Shown here piece after piece: positions 35,607 through 44,989 of a stretch of DNA of 46,690 nucleotides (its first letter is position 1; every line of letters starts with the position of its first letter). Source of the stretch: Ornithinibacillus scapharcae TW25 (GTDB lineage Bacteria; Bacillota; Bacilli; Bacillales; Amphibacillaceae); the NCBI RefSeq assembly GCF_000190475.1, contig NZ_AEWH01000058.1, positions 1 to 46,690 of the forward strand, given 5' to 3'. Below the pieces are notes generated by a model. The model was not told the DNA's origin. It worked only from the letters and a program-made list of their open reading frames with translations, and did no database searches. Both the position numbers and the translations under genes were made by a program.

Positions 35607-38600
35607 GTGAAAAGAAAACTGTACATATTATTGGCATTCATTCTTATCCTAGAAACGATCCTACCAGCCTTTTCGTTTCAAGGTAAGGTATTAGCTAATG
35701 ATGCGGGTGTCATACGAAGTGTATCGGTAGTAGACACCAATGGTGATGTTTTCACAGAGGATGGTGCCAGTGAGGCAATTGTTAGAGTGGCATGGTCGGT
35801 TCAAGATGTGAATGTTGAGCCTGGTGAAATCTATACAGCGATTGTTCCTGAAACCGTCTCTATCGAACAACCTCAAAATGGAACATTAACTTTTGATGAT
35901 GTAGAAGTTGGTTCGTATGTGGTTACTGAAAACTCATCGATAATTAATGTTCATTTTAATGAATCCATCTTAGATAAAAAGTCTGCGAATGGGGTTTTTG
36001 ATGTAGCAGCAGTGCACCCTGCCCAGCTAAATGTATCATTAGAAGAAAAACAGAACCCTAGCCAGCAAGCTGCTATTGATGACGAGGTAACGAAACAGGA
36101 GACAGCTGAACCTACGCCTGTTAGTGAAGAAGAAGGAGACGAAAGCTCCTCCGAAGAACCGCAAATTATCCCAGAAAATATATTAACTGGTTATGGGTTA
36201 GAGTTCGAAAAAAATAATGAAAGCACCGATGTTGTGGATAAGGAAACCCTTATCGGCATTACCTATACTTGGGCACTAGCAAATGGTCATCCGTATAGGG
36301 GAGGTGCTGTATTTACGTTTCAATTACCACAACAATTAAAGGTTTACAATGAAGTGATTCGTCAGGAAATGTACTTTAATAACGAGGTTATTGGATATCT
36401 AACGGTTAACATGAATGGAATTGCTACTATTGAGTTTACAGATGTTATTACCAATTATTCCAACATAAATGGTGATCTAGAAGTTTGGACCGAAATTGAT
36501 AGTGAGACAATTATTGAGGACGGTCAGATTATCATTACACCAATTGAAGGAAAGGAATCTGCAACAATTCCTGTTAACTTTCATCCGGGTGGACCTTCAA
36601 TTGAGAAAAAGGGCATACCGAATCGTGTATATAACGGTGAAACCATTACATGGACGATTGATTTTAACAAGGACCTTAAGACGTTAACTGGTGTACAATT
36701 AATCGATTTAATTCAAAATGGGCAGGAATTAAAAGAAGGTTCCATTAAACTATTTAAATTAAAGACAAAATGGAATGGTAGTGTTGAACTCGGGGAAGAA
36801 GTATCTGCCAATCAAATTGGTACAGAAGATTTTACGTTGAACCTAGGCAATATTAATTCGGCCTACCGGGTGGTTTACGAAACGAACATAACTGATCAAG
36901 ATATGACGAAGTTCTCTAATAGAGCGACAATGTCTGCTAAGGATCAGGCTGATTCAAGTGCCACTGCGGAGGTAACTATACAACGTGGGAAGCCACTGGA
37001 GAAGGAAGCCAAAAATTATAATGGACTAGAGCAATCCATTGAATGGGAAATTCGTTACAACTATAATGAGAAAAATATAGCTCAAGGTCAGGCTTTCTTA
37101 AAAGACTTTTTCACTGATAGTCAGGAATTGGTGGAGGGTTCTATCACGGTAAAAGAAGTGACAATTGATCCTGAAACAGGTAGGGTCACTGGTGAAAGTC
37201 CTTTTACGAACTATACGGTGGAAAAGAAAACGCAAGAAGGAAAGAACGGTTTTGAACTATCATTCAATCAATCTATCAATAAAGCGTATAAGATTACGTA
37301 TAAGACAACATCGATAGATCGTGTATATACAGAAGAAGAGATCAAAAATGAAGTTGCTTCTGGTACACATGATGTATGGGTAGGAGCTGGTCGGAAAATT
37401 AGTCCACAAATTCTATTCAAGAGCCATGGAACTCCGGACTATGCCGGTAAGGAAATTGGCTGGACAATCCGTGTGAATAGGGATCAGCATGAAATGGACG
37501 ATGTAATAATCAAGGATACGTTCACAAATGGCGGACTAATATTTAAACCAAACACATTGGAAGTAACAGAAGGTGGAGTCAAACTTTCCGCTAACGAGGA
37601 TTATGAAGTAGTGGAAGACGCTGATGGTTTTACAATCAGCTTCAATAAAACAATTAAAAAGGAAATTGTCATTCAATATAAAACGGAATTTGACTATGAT
37701 GCAAGGTCAAATAAGGAATTAAACTTCTTGGAAAATAAGGTGGATATGACCTGGAAGGATACAAGAGGGCAAGAGAGAAACTTATCGGCAAGAGCAGCTT
37801 TCACTCCGGATGACTATACACAATCTAACGGTTTTAAGAACGGTTCTTATAATGCAGTGAGTAAAGAAATTACTTGGAATGTGGGCATTAACTACAACCT
37901 AAAAACACTCGGTAAAGCCGTTGTAGAGGACACTATTCTAGGAAATCAAAAACTAGTAACAGACTCCCTCGTTGTGTATAAAATGTCTTTAACCGGTGGT
38001 AGTAACGGTGTCGAGTTAGGTGAAGCGGTTGAAGGAGAGGATTATGAAATTTCCTACCCAACTGAGAATAGTTTCCGAATTGAATTCAAAAATTCCATCA
38101 ACACACCTTATAAAATCGAATACAAAACATCTGTCGATGGAGTCGACCTAGTTGCAAAAGAATATAAAAATACAGCAACACTCCTAGACGCCGAAAATAA
38201 GGTAACAGAATTGAGCGCTACGGTAACTACACCATTTGGTGGCCAGTACATTGATAAATCTGGTGTACAGAAGGGCAAAGTAATTGACTGGAAAATTGAT
38301 ATTAATTTTGCCGAGTCCGATGTGGAAGAAGCGAAAATTACTGATACATTAGATGAACACCAAGTACTGATACATGACTCATTACAGCTATATGAGGCTC
38401 GGGTAGTTGGCAATGGGAAAGTTGAAAAGGGAAATGAATTAGAAAAGGGAACGGATTATGAGGTCACGTTTACAGAAAACCCTGATTCATTTACATTAGT
38501 TTTCAACACGAAGGTAGATAAGCCATATATACTGGAGTACCAAACACGAATCATTGCTGCTGCAGGTACTAACGTTAAAAATGAAGCGGAATTTAGTGGT

Positions 38601-40574
38601 AAAAATATCGTAACACAAGCTCCTTCTAGCAAGTTGATTGAGATAAAGAGGACTGGTGGAGCTGGTAGTGGAACTGGGGAGCTAGGTAATCTGACTGTAG
38701 TGAAAAAGGATGCCGCAGATGGAAAACTGTTGCCAGGTGCGACGTTCTCCTTAATCGACCCTGAGAGCGGTGCAATTCTTGCCACTAAGATAACAGATGA
38801 GAATGGTAAAGTCTTCTTTGATCGTCTGTTATATGGTGACTACATCCTAAGAGAGGTTTTAGCCCCAGAAGGATATGTTGGTATTGCTGATAGAGACGTA
38901 ACAATAGACCAACCATTCGAAGCGGATAATGAAGAGAAACCGGGCAATGTGGAAACTGTTGAAAACAAGAAAATTATCTATGCTGTCCAGTTGAAGAAAG
39001 TTGATGAAGAAGACCTTGCACTAGAAGGAGCCGTCTTCTCTTTAGAAAAAAAGTCAGGAGATAGCTATGAAACGGTCCAGACCAATCTGATAACAAATGA
39101 AACAGGAGTTGTGGAGGTTCACAATCTAGAACCTGGTGTGTATCGTTTTATTGAAACAACTGCACCAGCTGGCTATCAGCTTGATGATACCCCAATTAAC
39201 TTTACTATTGGTGAGAAAAATACTGAAATGGTAAAGGTTAGGGCGGTTAATTTAAAAACGGGTTCTGTCCTGTTAAGAAAAGTGGATGAAAGGAATCCGC
39301 TAATTGTTTTAGAAGGTGCGGAATTTAAACTTCTAGATAGTAAGGGAACTGAACTCCAATCTGGACTAAGAACAAATGAAAACGGTGAGATTATTATTTC
39401 TGACTTACAGCCAGGCACATATCAATTGATAGAAACAAAAGCACCATTTGGCTATATCCTGGATTCAACACCTAAAGAATTCACCATGGAAAAAGGCAAA
39501 TCGGATACAGTACAAATTAGCTTTGAGAATGAAATTCAATTAGGTGCCGTTCAACTAACGAAAATAGACTTTTTAGATTCAACAAAAGTACTTGGGGATG
39601 TAACATTTTCTTTACAAGATGAGAATGGAACCGAGTTAAGCCAGCACCAAACTGATGAAAATGGACAGATTATCTTAAATAACTTGGTACCAGGTGACTA
39701 TCAATTTTTAGAAGTAGAAGCACCTGTAGGCTATGAAACTGACAAAACACCAATTAAATTTACGATAGAAAAAGGTCAAACAGAAATTCTACAGCTCACT
39801 GTAGAAAACAAGGCAAAAGGTCATGTGATTATTACAAAAGTAGATAGCAAGAACAATAAACCATTATCTGGTGCTGAATTCAATCTTCAGAATCTGGAAG
39901 GTCATGTGATTCTTACTAATCTTGTGACTGATGATGAAGGTAAAATAGAAATTAATCATCTAGCACCCGGTAACTACAAATTAGTGGAAACAAAAGCACC
40001 AAGAGGCTACAGGAAATTGACGGAACCAGTAGAATTTGAGATTACTGTCGACCAGAAAGAAACGCTAGAGATAGTTGTTAAAAATACGAAAGCTCCAACT
40101 GGAGGCGGAGGTATAACACCGCCAGAGAATCCAGAAGATCCAGGAACACCTAATGACCCAAGTGATCCAGATAAACCAGGTGAACCACCAGTTGACCCAA
40201 GTAATCCGAATAAACCAGGTGAACCACCAGTGGATCCAAGTGATCCAGGCAAACCTGGAGAGCCACCGGTAGATCCAAATAAACCAGGAAATCCAACTGA
40301 CCCACCTTCTGGTCCTGATCAACCGAATAAACCGTCCACTCCTTCACAAGGTGGAAATGGTGGAGGTACACAGAAGGATCCATCAAAAAATCCAAGCAAT
40401 GGAAATCAATTGACAGGTGGTAAGAATGGTTCTGTATCCGGTGATGAAGATAGTGGGCTTTCTAAGCTACCCCAAACAGGTCAGAATAAGTATCAGTATA
40501 TGATTTTACTTGGCCTACTCTCGATCATTATGGGGGCATATGTATTAAGAAGACAACCAAAATCAGAAGTGTAA
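35607..40574 (+). CDS. LPXTG-anchored repeat adhesin
   Basis: This 1655-residue wall-anchored protein has a signal peptide (residues 1-31) and an acidic linker (about 140-195). Five collagen-adhesin-like (Cna-A-type) domains of about 150 residues follow, each opening with a W-x-[IV] strand such as ITWTIDFN, IEWEIRYN, IGWTIRVN, ITWNVGIN, IDWKIDIN. Next are five SpaA/Cna-B-type domains (G-x-[LV]-x-[LIV]-x-K-x-D start, ETxAPxGY end), a Pro-rich linker, then LPQTG (near residue 1621), a hydrophobic helix and RRQPKSEV. Lys, Glu and Asn residues suggest isopeptide bonds in SpaA domains. The start is GTG 35607 after AAGAAAGGAG. The sortase 24 bases downstream is the probable anchor enzyme. Confidence 0.93.
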   Translation: MKRKLYILLAFILILETILPAFSFQGKVLANDAGVIRSVSVVDTNGDVFTEDGASEAIVRVAWSVQDVNVEPGEIYTAIVPETVSIEQPQNGTLTFDDVEVGSYVVTENSSIINVHFNESILDKKSANGVFDVAAVHPAQLNVSLEEKQNPSQQAAIDDEVTKQETAEPTPVSEEEGDESSSEEPQIIPENILTGYGLEFEKNNESTDVVDKETLIGITYTWALANGHPYRGGAVFTFQLPQQLKVYNEVIRQEMYFNNEVIGYLTVNMNGIATIEFTDVITNYSNINGDLEVWTEIDSETIIEDGQIIITPIEGKESATIPVNFHPGGPSIEKKGIPNRVYNGETITWTIDFNKDLKTLTGVQLIDLIQNGQELKEGSIKLFKLKTKWNGSVELGEEVSANQIGTEDFTLNLGNINSAYRVVYETNITDQDMTKFSNRATMSAKDQADSSATAEVTIQRGKPLEKEAKNYNGLEQSIEWEIRYNYNEKNIAQGQAFLKDFFTDSQELVEGSITVKEVTIDPETGRVTGESPFTNYTVEKKTQEGKNGFELSFNQSINKAYKITYKTTSIDRVYTEEEIKNEVASGTHDVWVGAGRKISPQILFKSHGTPDYAGKEIGWTIRVNRDQHEMDDVIIKDTFTNGGLIFKPNTLEVTEGGVKLSANEDYEVVEDADGFTISFNKTIKKEIVIQYKTEFDYDARSNKELNFLENKVDMTWKDTRGQERNLSARAAFTPDDYTQSNGFKNGSYNAVSKEITWNVGINYNLKTLGKAVVEDTILGNQKLVTDSLVVYKMSLTGGSNGVELGEAVEGEDYEISYPTENSFRIEFKNSINTPYKIEYKTSVDGVDLVAKEYKNTATLLDAENKVTELSATVTTPFGGQYIDKSGVQKGKVIDWKIDINFAESDVEEAKITDTLDEHQVLIHDSLQLYEARVVGNGKVEKGNELEKGTDYEVTFTENPDSFTLVFNTKVDKPYILEYQTRIIAAAGTNVKNEAEFSGKNIVTQAPSSKLIEIKRTGGAGSGTGELGNLTVVKKDAADGKLLPGATFSLIDPESGAILATKITDENGKVFFDRLLYGDYILREVLAPEGYVGIADRDVTIDQPFEADNEEKPGNVETVENKKIIYAVQLKKVDEEDLALEGAVFSLEKKSGDSYETVQTNLITNETGVVEVHNLEPGVYRFIETTAPAGYQLDDTPINFTIGEKNTEMVKVRAVNLKTGSVLLRKVDERNPLIVLEGAEFKLLDSKGTELQSGLRTNENGEIIISDLQPGTYQLIETKAPFGYILDSTPKEFTMEKGKSDTVQISFENEIQLGAVQLTKIDFLDSTKVLGDVTFSLQDENGTELSQHQTDENGQIILNNLVPGDYQFLEVEAPVGYETDKTPIKFTIEKGQTEILQLTVENKAKGHVIITKVDSKNNKPLSGAEFNLQNLEGHVILTNLVTDDEGKIEINHLAPGNYKLVETKAPRGYRKLTEPVEFEITVDQKETLEIVVKNTKAPTGGGGITPPENPEDPGTPNDPSDPDKPGEPPVDPSNPNKPGEPPVDPSDPGKPGEPPVDPNKPGNPTDPPSGPDQPNKPSTPSQGGNGGGTQKDPSKNPSNGNQLTGGKNGSVSGDEDSGLSKLPQTGQNKYQYMILLGLLSIIMGAYVLRRQPKSEV
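40173..40280 (+). repeat. 39-bp tandem repeat, Pro-rich wall linker
   Basis: Two 39-base units and one shortened 30-base unit encode KPGEPPVDPSxPx repeats. It spaces the SpaA stalk from the sorting signal and may vary in number between strains. Confidence 0.85.
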
Positions 40575-40598
40575 CATAGAAGGGAAGGATGGGCTAAC

Positions 40599-41240
40599 AT
40601 GATTGGTAGAAAATTAGTACTAGGTATTACTTTACTTCTCATTGGGTTCATCCTTCTTTCCATTCCTATATACGATGGATGGAAACAAAGCAGGGACAGT
40701 CAAGCGTTAGAAGAAGCTTTAGAGCTGATTAAAGAACAGGGGGAACTAATGGAAACTAATTACGAATCTAGTTCTAACCGTAAACTTGAAAAGCAAATTG
40801 ATAGTACATTTTCTAATGAAGAGCTTAGAAACGTAATAGAATTGGAAATCCCCTCTATTGACTTGAAAGAGAAAGTTCTTACTGAAACAAACGAATTGAA
40901 TTTGAGTATCGCATTAACACAATTAAAACCAAATCAAGTAGTAGGTAAAGGGAACTTCGCAATAGCTGGACATAGAGGCTATTTGAATGAAGATTATTTT
41001 CTTAACTTGCCTGAAGTTAAGAAAGACGATGAGATTTTCCTGCATGCCCAGGGTAATAAATATGTTTATAAGGTTAAAGAAATAAACGAGATAGAACCGA
41101 CCGAGGTAGAGGTAGTTTCCGATCGAGAAGGTAAAAAGGAAGTAACGCTCATTACATGTACTACTGACGGCCGAAATCGAATTGCAGTTACAGGTGAACT
41201 AGCATATATCGCGGAGGTTAAGGAAGAAGAGGATTCCTAA
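40599..41240 (+). CDS. Class D-like sortase
   Basis: This is a 213-residue membrane-anchored transpeptidase with an N-terminal helix (about 7-25) and coiled region. The catalytic His is in FAIAGHRGY (near residue 126), Cys in VTLITCTTDG and Arg in RNRIAVTGE, all three essential residues present. It cleaves the LPQTG motif between T and G and joins the product to peptidoglycan. The only LPXTG substrate in the window is the adjacent gene, 24 bases upstream. The subclass assignment rests on length and motif spacing. The ATG follows GGAAGGATGGG. Confidence 0.87.
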   Translation: MIGRKLVLGITLLLIGFILLSIPIYDGWKQSRDSQALEEALELIKEQGELMETNYESSSNRKLEKQIDSTFSNEELRNVIELEIPSIDLKEKVLTETNELNLSIALTQLKPNQVVGKGNFAIAGHRGYLNEDYFLNLPEVKKDDEIFLHAQGNKYVYKVKEINEIEPTEVEVVSDREGKKEVTLITCTTDGRNRIAVTGELAYIAEVKEEEDS

Positions 41241-41259
41241 TAGTTAATATGTTAGCATA

Positions 41260-41299
41260 CACTCGCCTAAAGTAAATATACCTTAGGTGAGTGTTTTTT
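41260..41299 (+). terminator. Terminator of the adhesin-sortase operon
   Basis: CACTCGCCTAA (41260-41270) pairs with TTAGGTGAGTG (41283-41293, one G-T) and runs into T6. Confidence 0.85.
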
Positions 41300-41342
41300 A
41301 ATGGGTTGTTAATGTCATTATACTTGGAATTCCATTTATAAG

Positions 41343-43343
41343 TTACTGGTAGGTTACATGATTAGCCTGCTTTCTCAGCCATTCGTCGATTTCAGATACT
41401 TGCATAGGTTTCCCATAGAAGTAGCCCTGCATCACATGACATCCCAAGTTGGTTAATGATTTAACATGATCTTGATTTTCGACTCCCTCTGCAACCACAT
41501 CTAGTCCGAGGTTATCAGCCATTAGAATAATAGCATTTATAATCGCACGTTTACTTGGTTTATCTAAATCATTGGTAAACAACCGGTCTAATTTAAGTGT
41601 ATCAATCGGAATCAAATCTAGTAAACCTATCGACGAGTACCCAGTTCCGAAATCGTCCATTGAGACCTTCACACCTAAAGCTCGAATACGCTGAAGTTGA
41701 GAAATTACTTCTTTGATGTCAGATAGTACCATTGATTCGGTGATTTCTAATTCGAGCAGTTGAGGTTCTAGTCCGGTTTTTTTTAAGATAGAATGAATCC
41801 ATTCCGATAAATTATCTAGTTGAAAAAGTTGTACAGAAAGATTAACCGAAATAGGATGGACTATCCCAAGATTTTGCCATTTTTTACTTTGTAGAGAGGC
41901 TTCCTCTAGCACCCAACTAGTAATAGGAATGATGAGTCCAGTTTCCTCCGCGATCGGAATAAACTCCCCTGGAAGAATGCTTCCAAGTCGAGGATGCTCC
42001 CAACGTAGTAACGCCTCAAACCCGTATAAACCGTTCGACTCTACATTCCATTTTGGCTGGTAGACGAGATAAAACTGGTTATTCTCAAGCGCTCTTCTCA
42101 AATCTCTCTCTAGTTCCATCTTTCGAACCTCTATCTTACCCATTTCATCGTTATAGATACAATATCGGTTCTTTCCCAAACCTTTGGCTTTGTACATAGC
42201 TGTATCCGCTGTTTTAAGAATCGTCGAGTTGTTTACGTGACCAATACTAATTCCAACGCTAGCTGTTATATATAATTGGTTTCCCTCAATATAGTATACT
42301 TGCTTAATACTTTGGAGAATTTCTTCCGCTAATTTTTCAGCTCGGTCCTCGTTACATTGCTTCACAATGATTAGAAATTCATCGCCGCCAATCCGGTAGG
42401 CTTTCTGGTCTTTACTGATAAACTGTCGCAATCGAGAGGCAACTTCTTGAACGAGAATATCCCCTATATCATGTCCTAATGTGTCATTTATTGCTTTAAA
42501 TTGATCTAGGTCTATGAACAGTACTCCAATTACTTCATCATCTACATGCTGGTCAAAAAAACGATTCATTTCATGACGGTTAGGTAAGCCTGTTAGCGCA
42601 TCTTGATAAGCCATTTTCTCTAACACATTCCGATCAAAGAATATCGCTCCCCATGAAATCAACAAGAGAATAAAAATAGTAATTGTTACGCCATACAGAA
42701 GAAAAGGATCAGAGGAGTGCTCGTGCTCCATCAATCCTGAATTATTATGAAACTTAGCCGCTTTCATCCCTGTATAGTGCATCCCACAGATGGCAAATCC
42801 CATTATGATTGCTGACAACCATTTTAACCAACTGGAAGAAGATTGATTTCTAAAACGAAGAAACAAAAATAATGCTGCATAAGAGGCAATTAGCGCTATT
42901 ACAATGGATAGTATTACTAATCCTATGTCATATGTTAGTGTAACAGGCATGATCATAGCTTTCATACCAATATAATGCATTGCTACAATTCCACTCCCCA
43001 TGAAAAAGCCACCTAATGCTATTTTGTTCGCACTTATATTTTTAGGCATGGTGATATAAAGGGCAATAAATGAGGATGCTGCACTAGCTAACATCGATAT
43101 TAAGGTGAGCCATACATCGTATTCCATGGAAACATGTAAATGAAATGCTAGCATTCCTATAAAGTGCATTGACCATACGCCAGCTCCCATGACTATTGAG
43201 CCTGCCAATAACCAGAAATATTTATTTCTTCCACGTGCAAAGGAAATTTTTGCTGTAATATTTAAGGTTGAATAAGATGCTAAAATTGCGATCAATACGG
43301 AGAGCGCAACGATATAATAGTTATAACTTCCTTCCATATACAC
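41343..43343 (-). CDS. MHYT-GGDEF-EAL cyclic-di-GMP protein
   Basis: The N-terminal MHYT sensor (about 1-235) has seven helices and three motif copies: SMHFIGMLAF, AMHYIGMKAM, GMHYTGMKAA, proposed to bind copper or sense gases. A GGDEF domain (about 245-405) has intact YRIGGDEFLII, and I see no RxxD inhibitory site just upstream. The EAL domain (about 420-660) keeps EALLRWEHP, DDFGTGYSS and VAEGVEN, so both synthesis and breakdown activities are possible. The 666-residue length fits. The start GTG 43343 follows GGAGTG; an ATG two codons later is an alternative. It is a single-gene unit. Confidence 0.92.
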   Translation of the reverse strand: MYMEGSYNYYIVALSVLIAILASYSTLNITAKISFARGRNKYFWLLAGSIVMGAGVWSMHFIGMLAFHLHVSMEYDVWLTLISMLASAASSFIALYITMPKNISANKIALGGFFMGSGIVAMHYIGMKAMIMPVTLTYDIGLVILSIVIALIASYAALFLFLRFRNQSSSSWLKWLSAIIMGFAICGMHYTGMKAAKFHNNSGLMEHEHSSDPFLLYGVTITIFILLLISWGAIFFDRNVLEKMAYQDALTGLPNRHEMNRFFDQHVDDEVIGVLFIDLDQFKAINDTLGHDIGDILVQEVASRLRQFISKDQKAYRIGGDEFLIIVKQCNEDRAEKLAEEILQSIKQVYYIEGNQLYITASVGISIGHVNNSTILKTADTAMYKAKGLGKNRYCIYNDEMGKIEVRKMELERDLRRALENNQFYLVYQPKWNVESNGLYGFEALLRWEHPRLGSILPGEFIPIAEETGLIIPITSWVLEEASLQSKKWQNLGIVHPISVNLSVQLFQLDNLSEWIHSILKKTGLEPQLLELEITESMVLSDIKEVISQLQRIRALGVKVSMDDFGTGYSSIGLLDLIPIDTLKLDRLFTNDLDKPSKRAIINAIILMADNLGLDVVAEGVENQDHVKSLTNLGCHVMQGYFYGKPMQVSEIDEWLRKQANHVTYQ

Positions 43344-43585
43344 TGTATTTCACTCCAAATCTGTCTAATCTTTCCGAATATAAAGAGAGAACTAGGTTTA
43401 TAGTCCTATATAAACTAGTTATTACAGTTTAGTCCCTATATCTATACAATTTCTCTACAACATCATGTTTATAAATGGTTAATAGTCTTATGGAAAGGAT
43501 ATTACAAGAATTGGCAAGATTGATAGGAGTGAAAAAAGATAATCTCTAAAGAAATGTAACCAAACCTTGAATGGTATGCCAAAAT
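43344..43585. other. Gap upstream of the MHYT protein gene
   Basis: There is no coding frame or RNA structure I trust before the repeat hairpin at 43586. The minus-strand promoter for the GGDEF-EAL gene should lie here but I could not place it convincingly. Confidence 0.3.
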
Positions 43586-43631
43586 ACAAAAAAGATGCTT
43601 CTCACAAGTCAGTTGAACTTGTAGAAGCATC
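43586..43631 (-). terminator. Terminator (minus), dispersed repeat copy F
   Basis: GATGCTTCT (43594-43602) pairs with AGAAGCATC (43623-43631), and ACAAGT (43604-43609) with ACTTGT (43617-43622). On the minus strand it is followed by TTTTTT. It ends transcription of the BTAD regulator gene and matches the dispersed hairpin core. Confidence 0.8.
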
Positions 43632-43642
43632 GTGTAAATGTT

Positions 43643-44788
43643 TTAATTTTTCTCTTGGATAGCGGGAGACTTTCTAATCCATTTCATATACCAATCCTTA
43701 ATCTCTTTATCTACTTCTAATTGTAATCCAGCCATCGCCTTTTCTAATTGTTGATAGTAGTAGGTGATAAGAGGGGAATTATCCAATCTGTCTAAGGATT
43801 TTAGCAATGAAAGGACTGCTTCCTCATGATCAGGTCGCATATTACATACATTGAAATACCACTGAATAGCCTGTTGATAATTTGCCTGTTGTTCATAAAA
43901 ACGAGCCGCTTGTAGAGCATGATTGATGTAAAGTTGTTCTAGCCGGTAGCGTTCCGATTCCGCCCATATATAGTCGTACTTTCCTAAGTAGGGACCGCTG
44001 TATAACTCCATTGCTTTCTCAAATAGAATGATATTTTCAGAGTTTAACTGGTGTAATAAACTAAGTTGATGCTCCCATTCTACTAAATCAATAGAAGAGT
44101 TTTTTATATAAAGTATGTATCCTTCATCCGTGCTTTCTAACGACAAATGATTATCATAAGGCGCTATCGCTTTTCTAATGTGGTAGATTGCTGTATATAA
44201 ACGTGAATGGCTTTTTTCAGGGAGTATGTCAGGCCAAAGCAACTCAGCCAATTCAGATTATAAAATGCTTCTGCCTCTCTCGTGGAGTAGATAGAGGAAA
44301 AGCTCTTTTACCTTAAACGTACGCCATTCCGGTCTAATAATTGTACCGTCCGATAGTTTAAATGTTAATTCTCCCCCGACTTGAATCATGAAATCTTTAT
44401 CCATTGCTTCTGGAGAAGTAATGTTTGAAGACAATGTAGAATTAATTCGTTCACAAGTTTTACGTAAACGATCGAGATGAATTGGTTTGATTAGATAGTC
44501 AAAGGCGGTAAGCTCAAAAGCTTCCGTGGCGTAATCATTATAAGCAGTTACGAAAATGATTAGTAGATCTGGATTGATATGGAGCATTTCCGCTGCCAGT
44601 TCGATTCCTTTTACATTTGGCATATCAATATCTAGAAAAGCGATGTCAACTTGCTTTATTAGCTCCTTATTCTCCTCTAGGTTGAAGCAGCTATATTTCC
44701 CTTCGATAGAAATCTTGCTAACCCTTTTTAATTGTATTTCTAAGAAATCTAATGCAAGTGGTTCATCATCCACAAGAATTGCTTTCAC
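43643..44788 (-). pseudogene. Receiver-SARP/BTAD response regulator, in-frame stop
   Basis: The receiver domain (about 1-118) has VDDE, phospho-acceptor in LDIDMPNV, switch IIFVTAYND and Lys in DYLIKPI. A winged helix begins near 140 (LTFKLSDGTIIRP..RTFKVKELFLYLLHERGRSIL). It is cut by TAA at 44258-44260, in the same frame as the rest: SELAELLWPDILPEKSHSRLYTAIYHIRKAI and a BTAD helical domain to residue 381. An AAA-to-TAA change would restore Lys. No frameshift is needed. A TTG at 44251 has no good ribosome site, so two proteins are unlikely. Start GTG 44788 after AGGGGGGG. Its sensor kinase is not in view. Confidence 0.85.
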
Positions 44789-44901
44789 GCTCGTTAACCC
44801 CCCCTAGTAATTATATAGTAATTTTACCCAAGTCTTTATTTTATGTCTAACGGGATCTAATCGAAGGAGAAGGGATATACATATTATAGATGTAAATAGT
44901 T

Positions 44902-44937
44902 ACACTCGCACAAATGAATAAATTTTAGTGCGAGTGT
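44902..44937 (-). terminator. Terminator-like hairpin after the MCP gene
   Basis: ACACTCGCAC (44902-44911) pairs perfectly with GTGCGAGTGT (44928-44937) around a 16-base AT loop. It sits between the chemoreceptor stop (44990) and the BTAD regulator start (44788), on the minus strand after the former. No strong T run, so efficiency is uncertain. Confidence 0.6.
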
Positions 44938-44989
44938 GTTTCCTGTATTATTTAATTTGGGAGGGAATAAAGAAAGTAACTTCTAATTA

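Noticed and set aside
40007-40395. Antisense open frames over the Pro-rich linker
   Set aside because: They arise from the tandem repeat on the opposite strand and have no start signals.
43643-44251. Stand-alone BTAD protein starting at TTG 44251
   Set aside because: It begins nine bases after an in-frame TAA, in the middle of a winged-helix domain, with no ribosome site.
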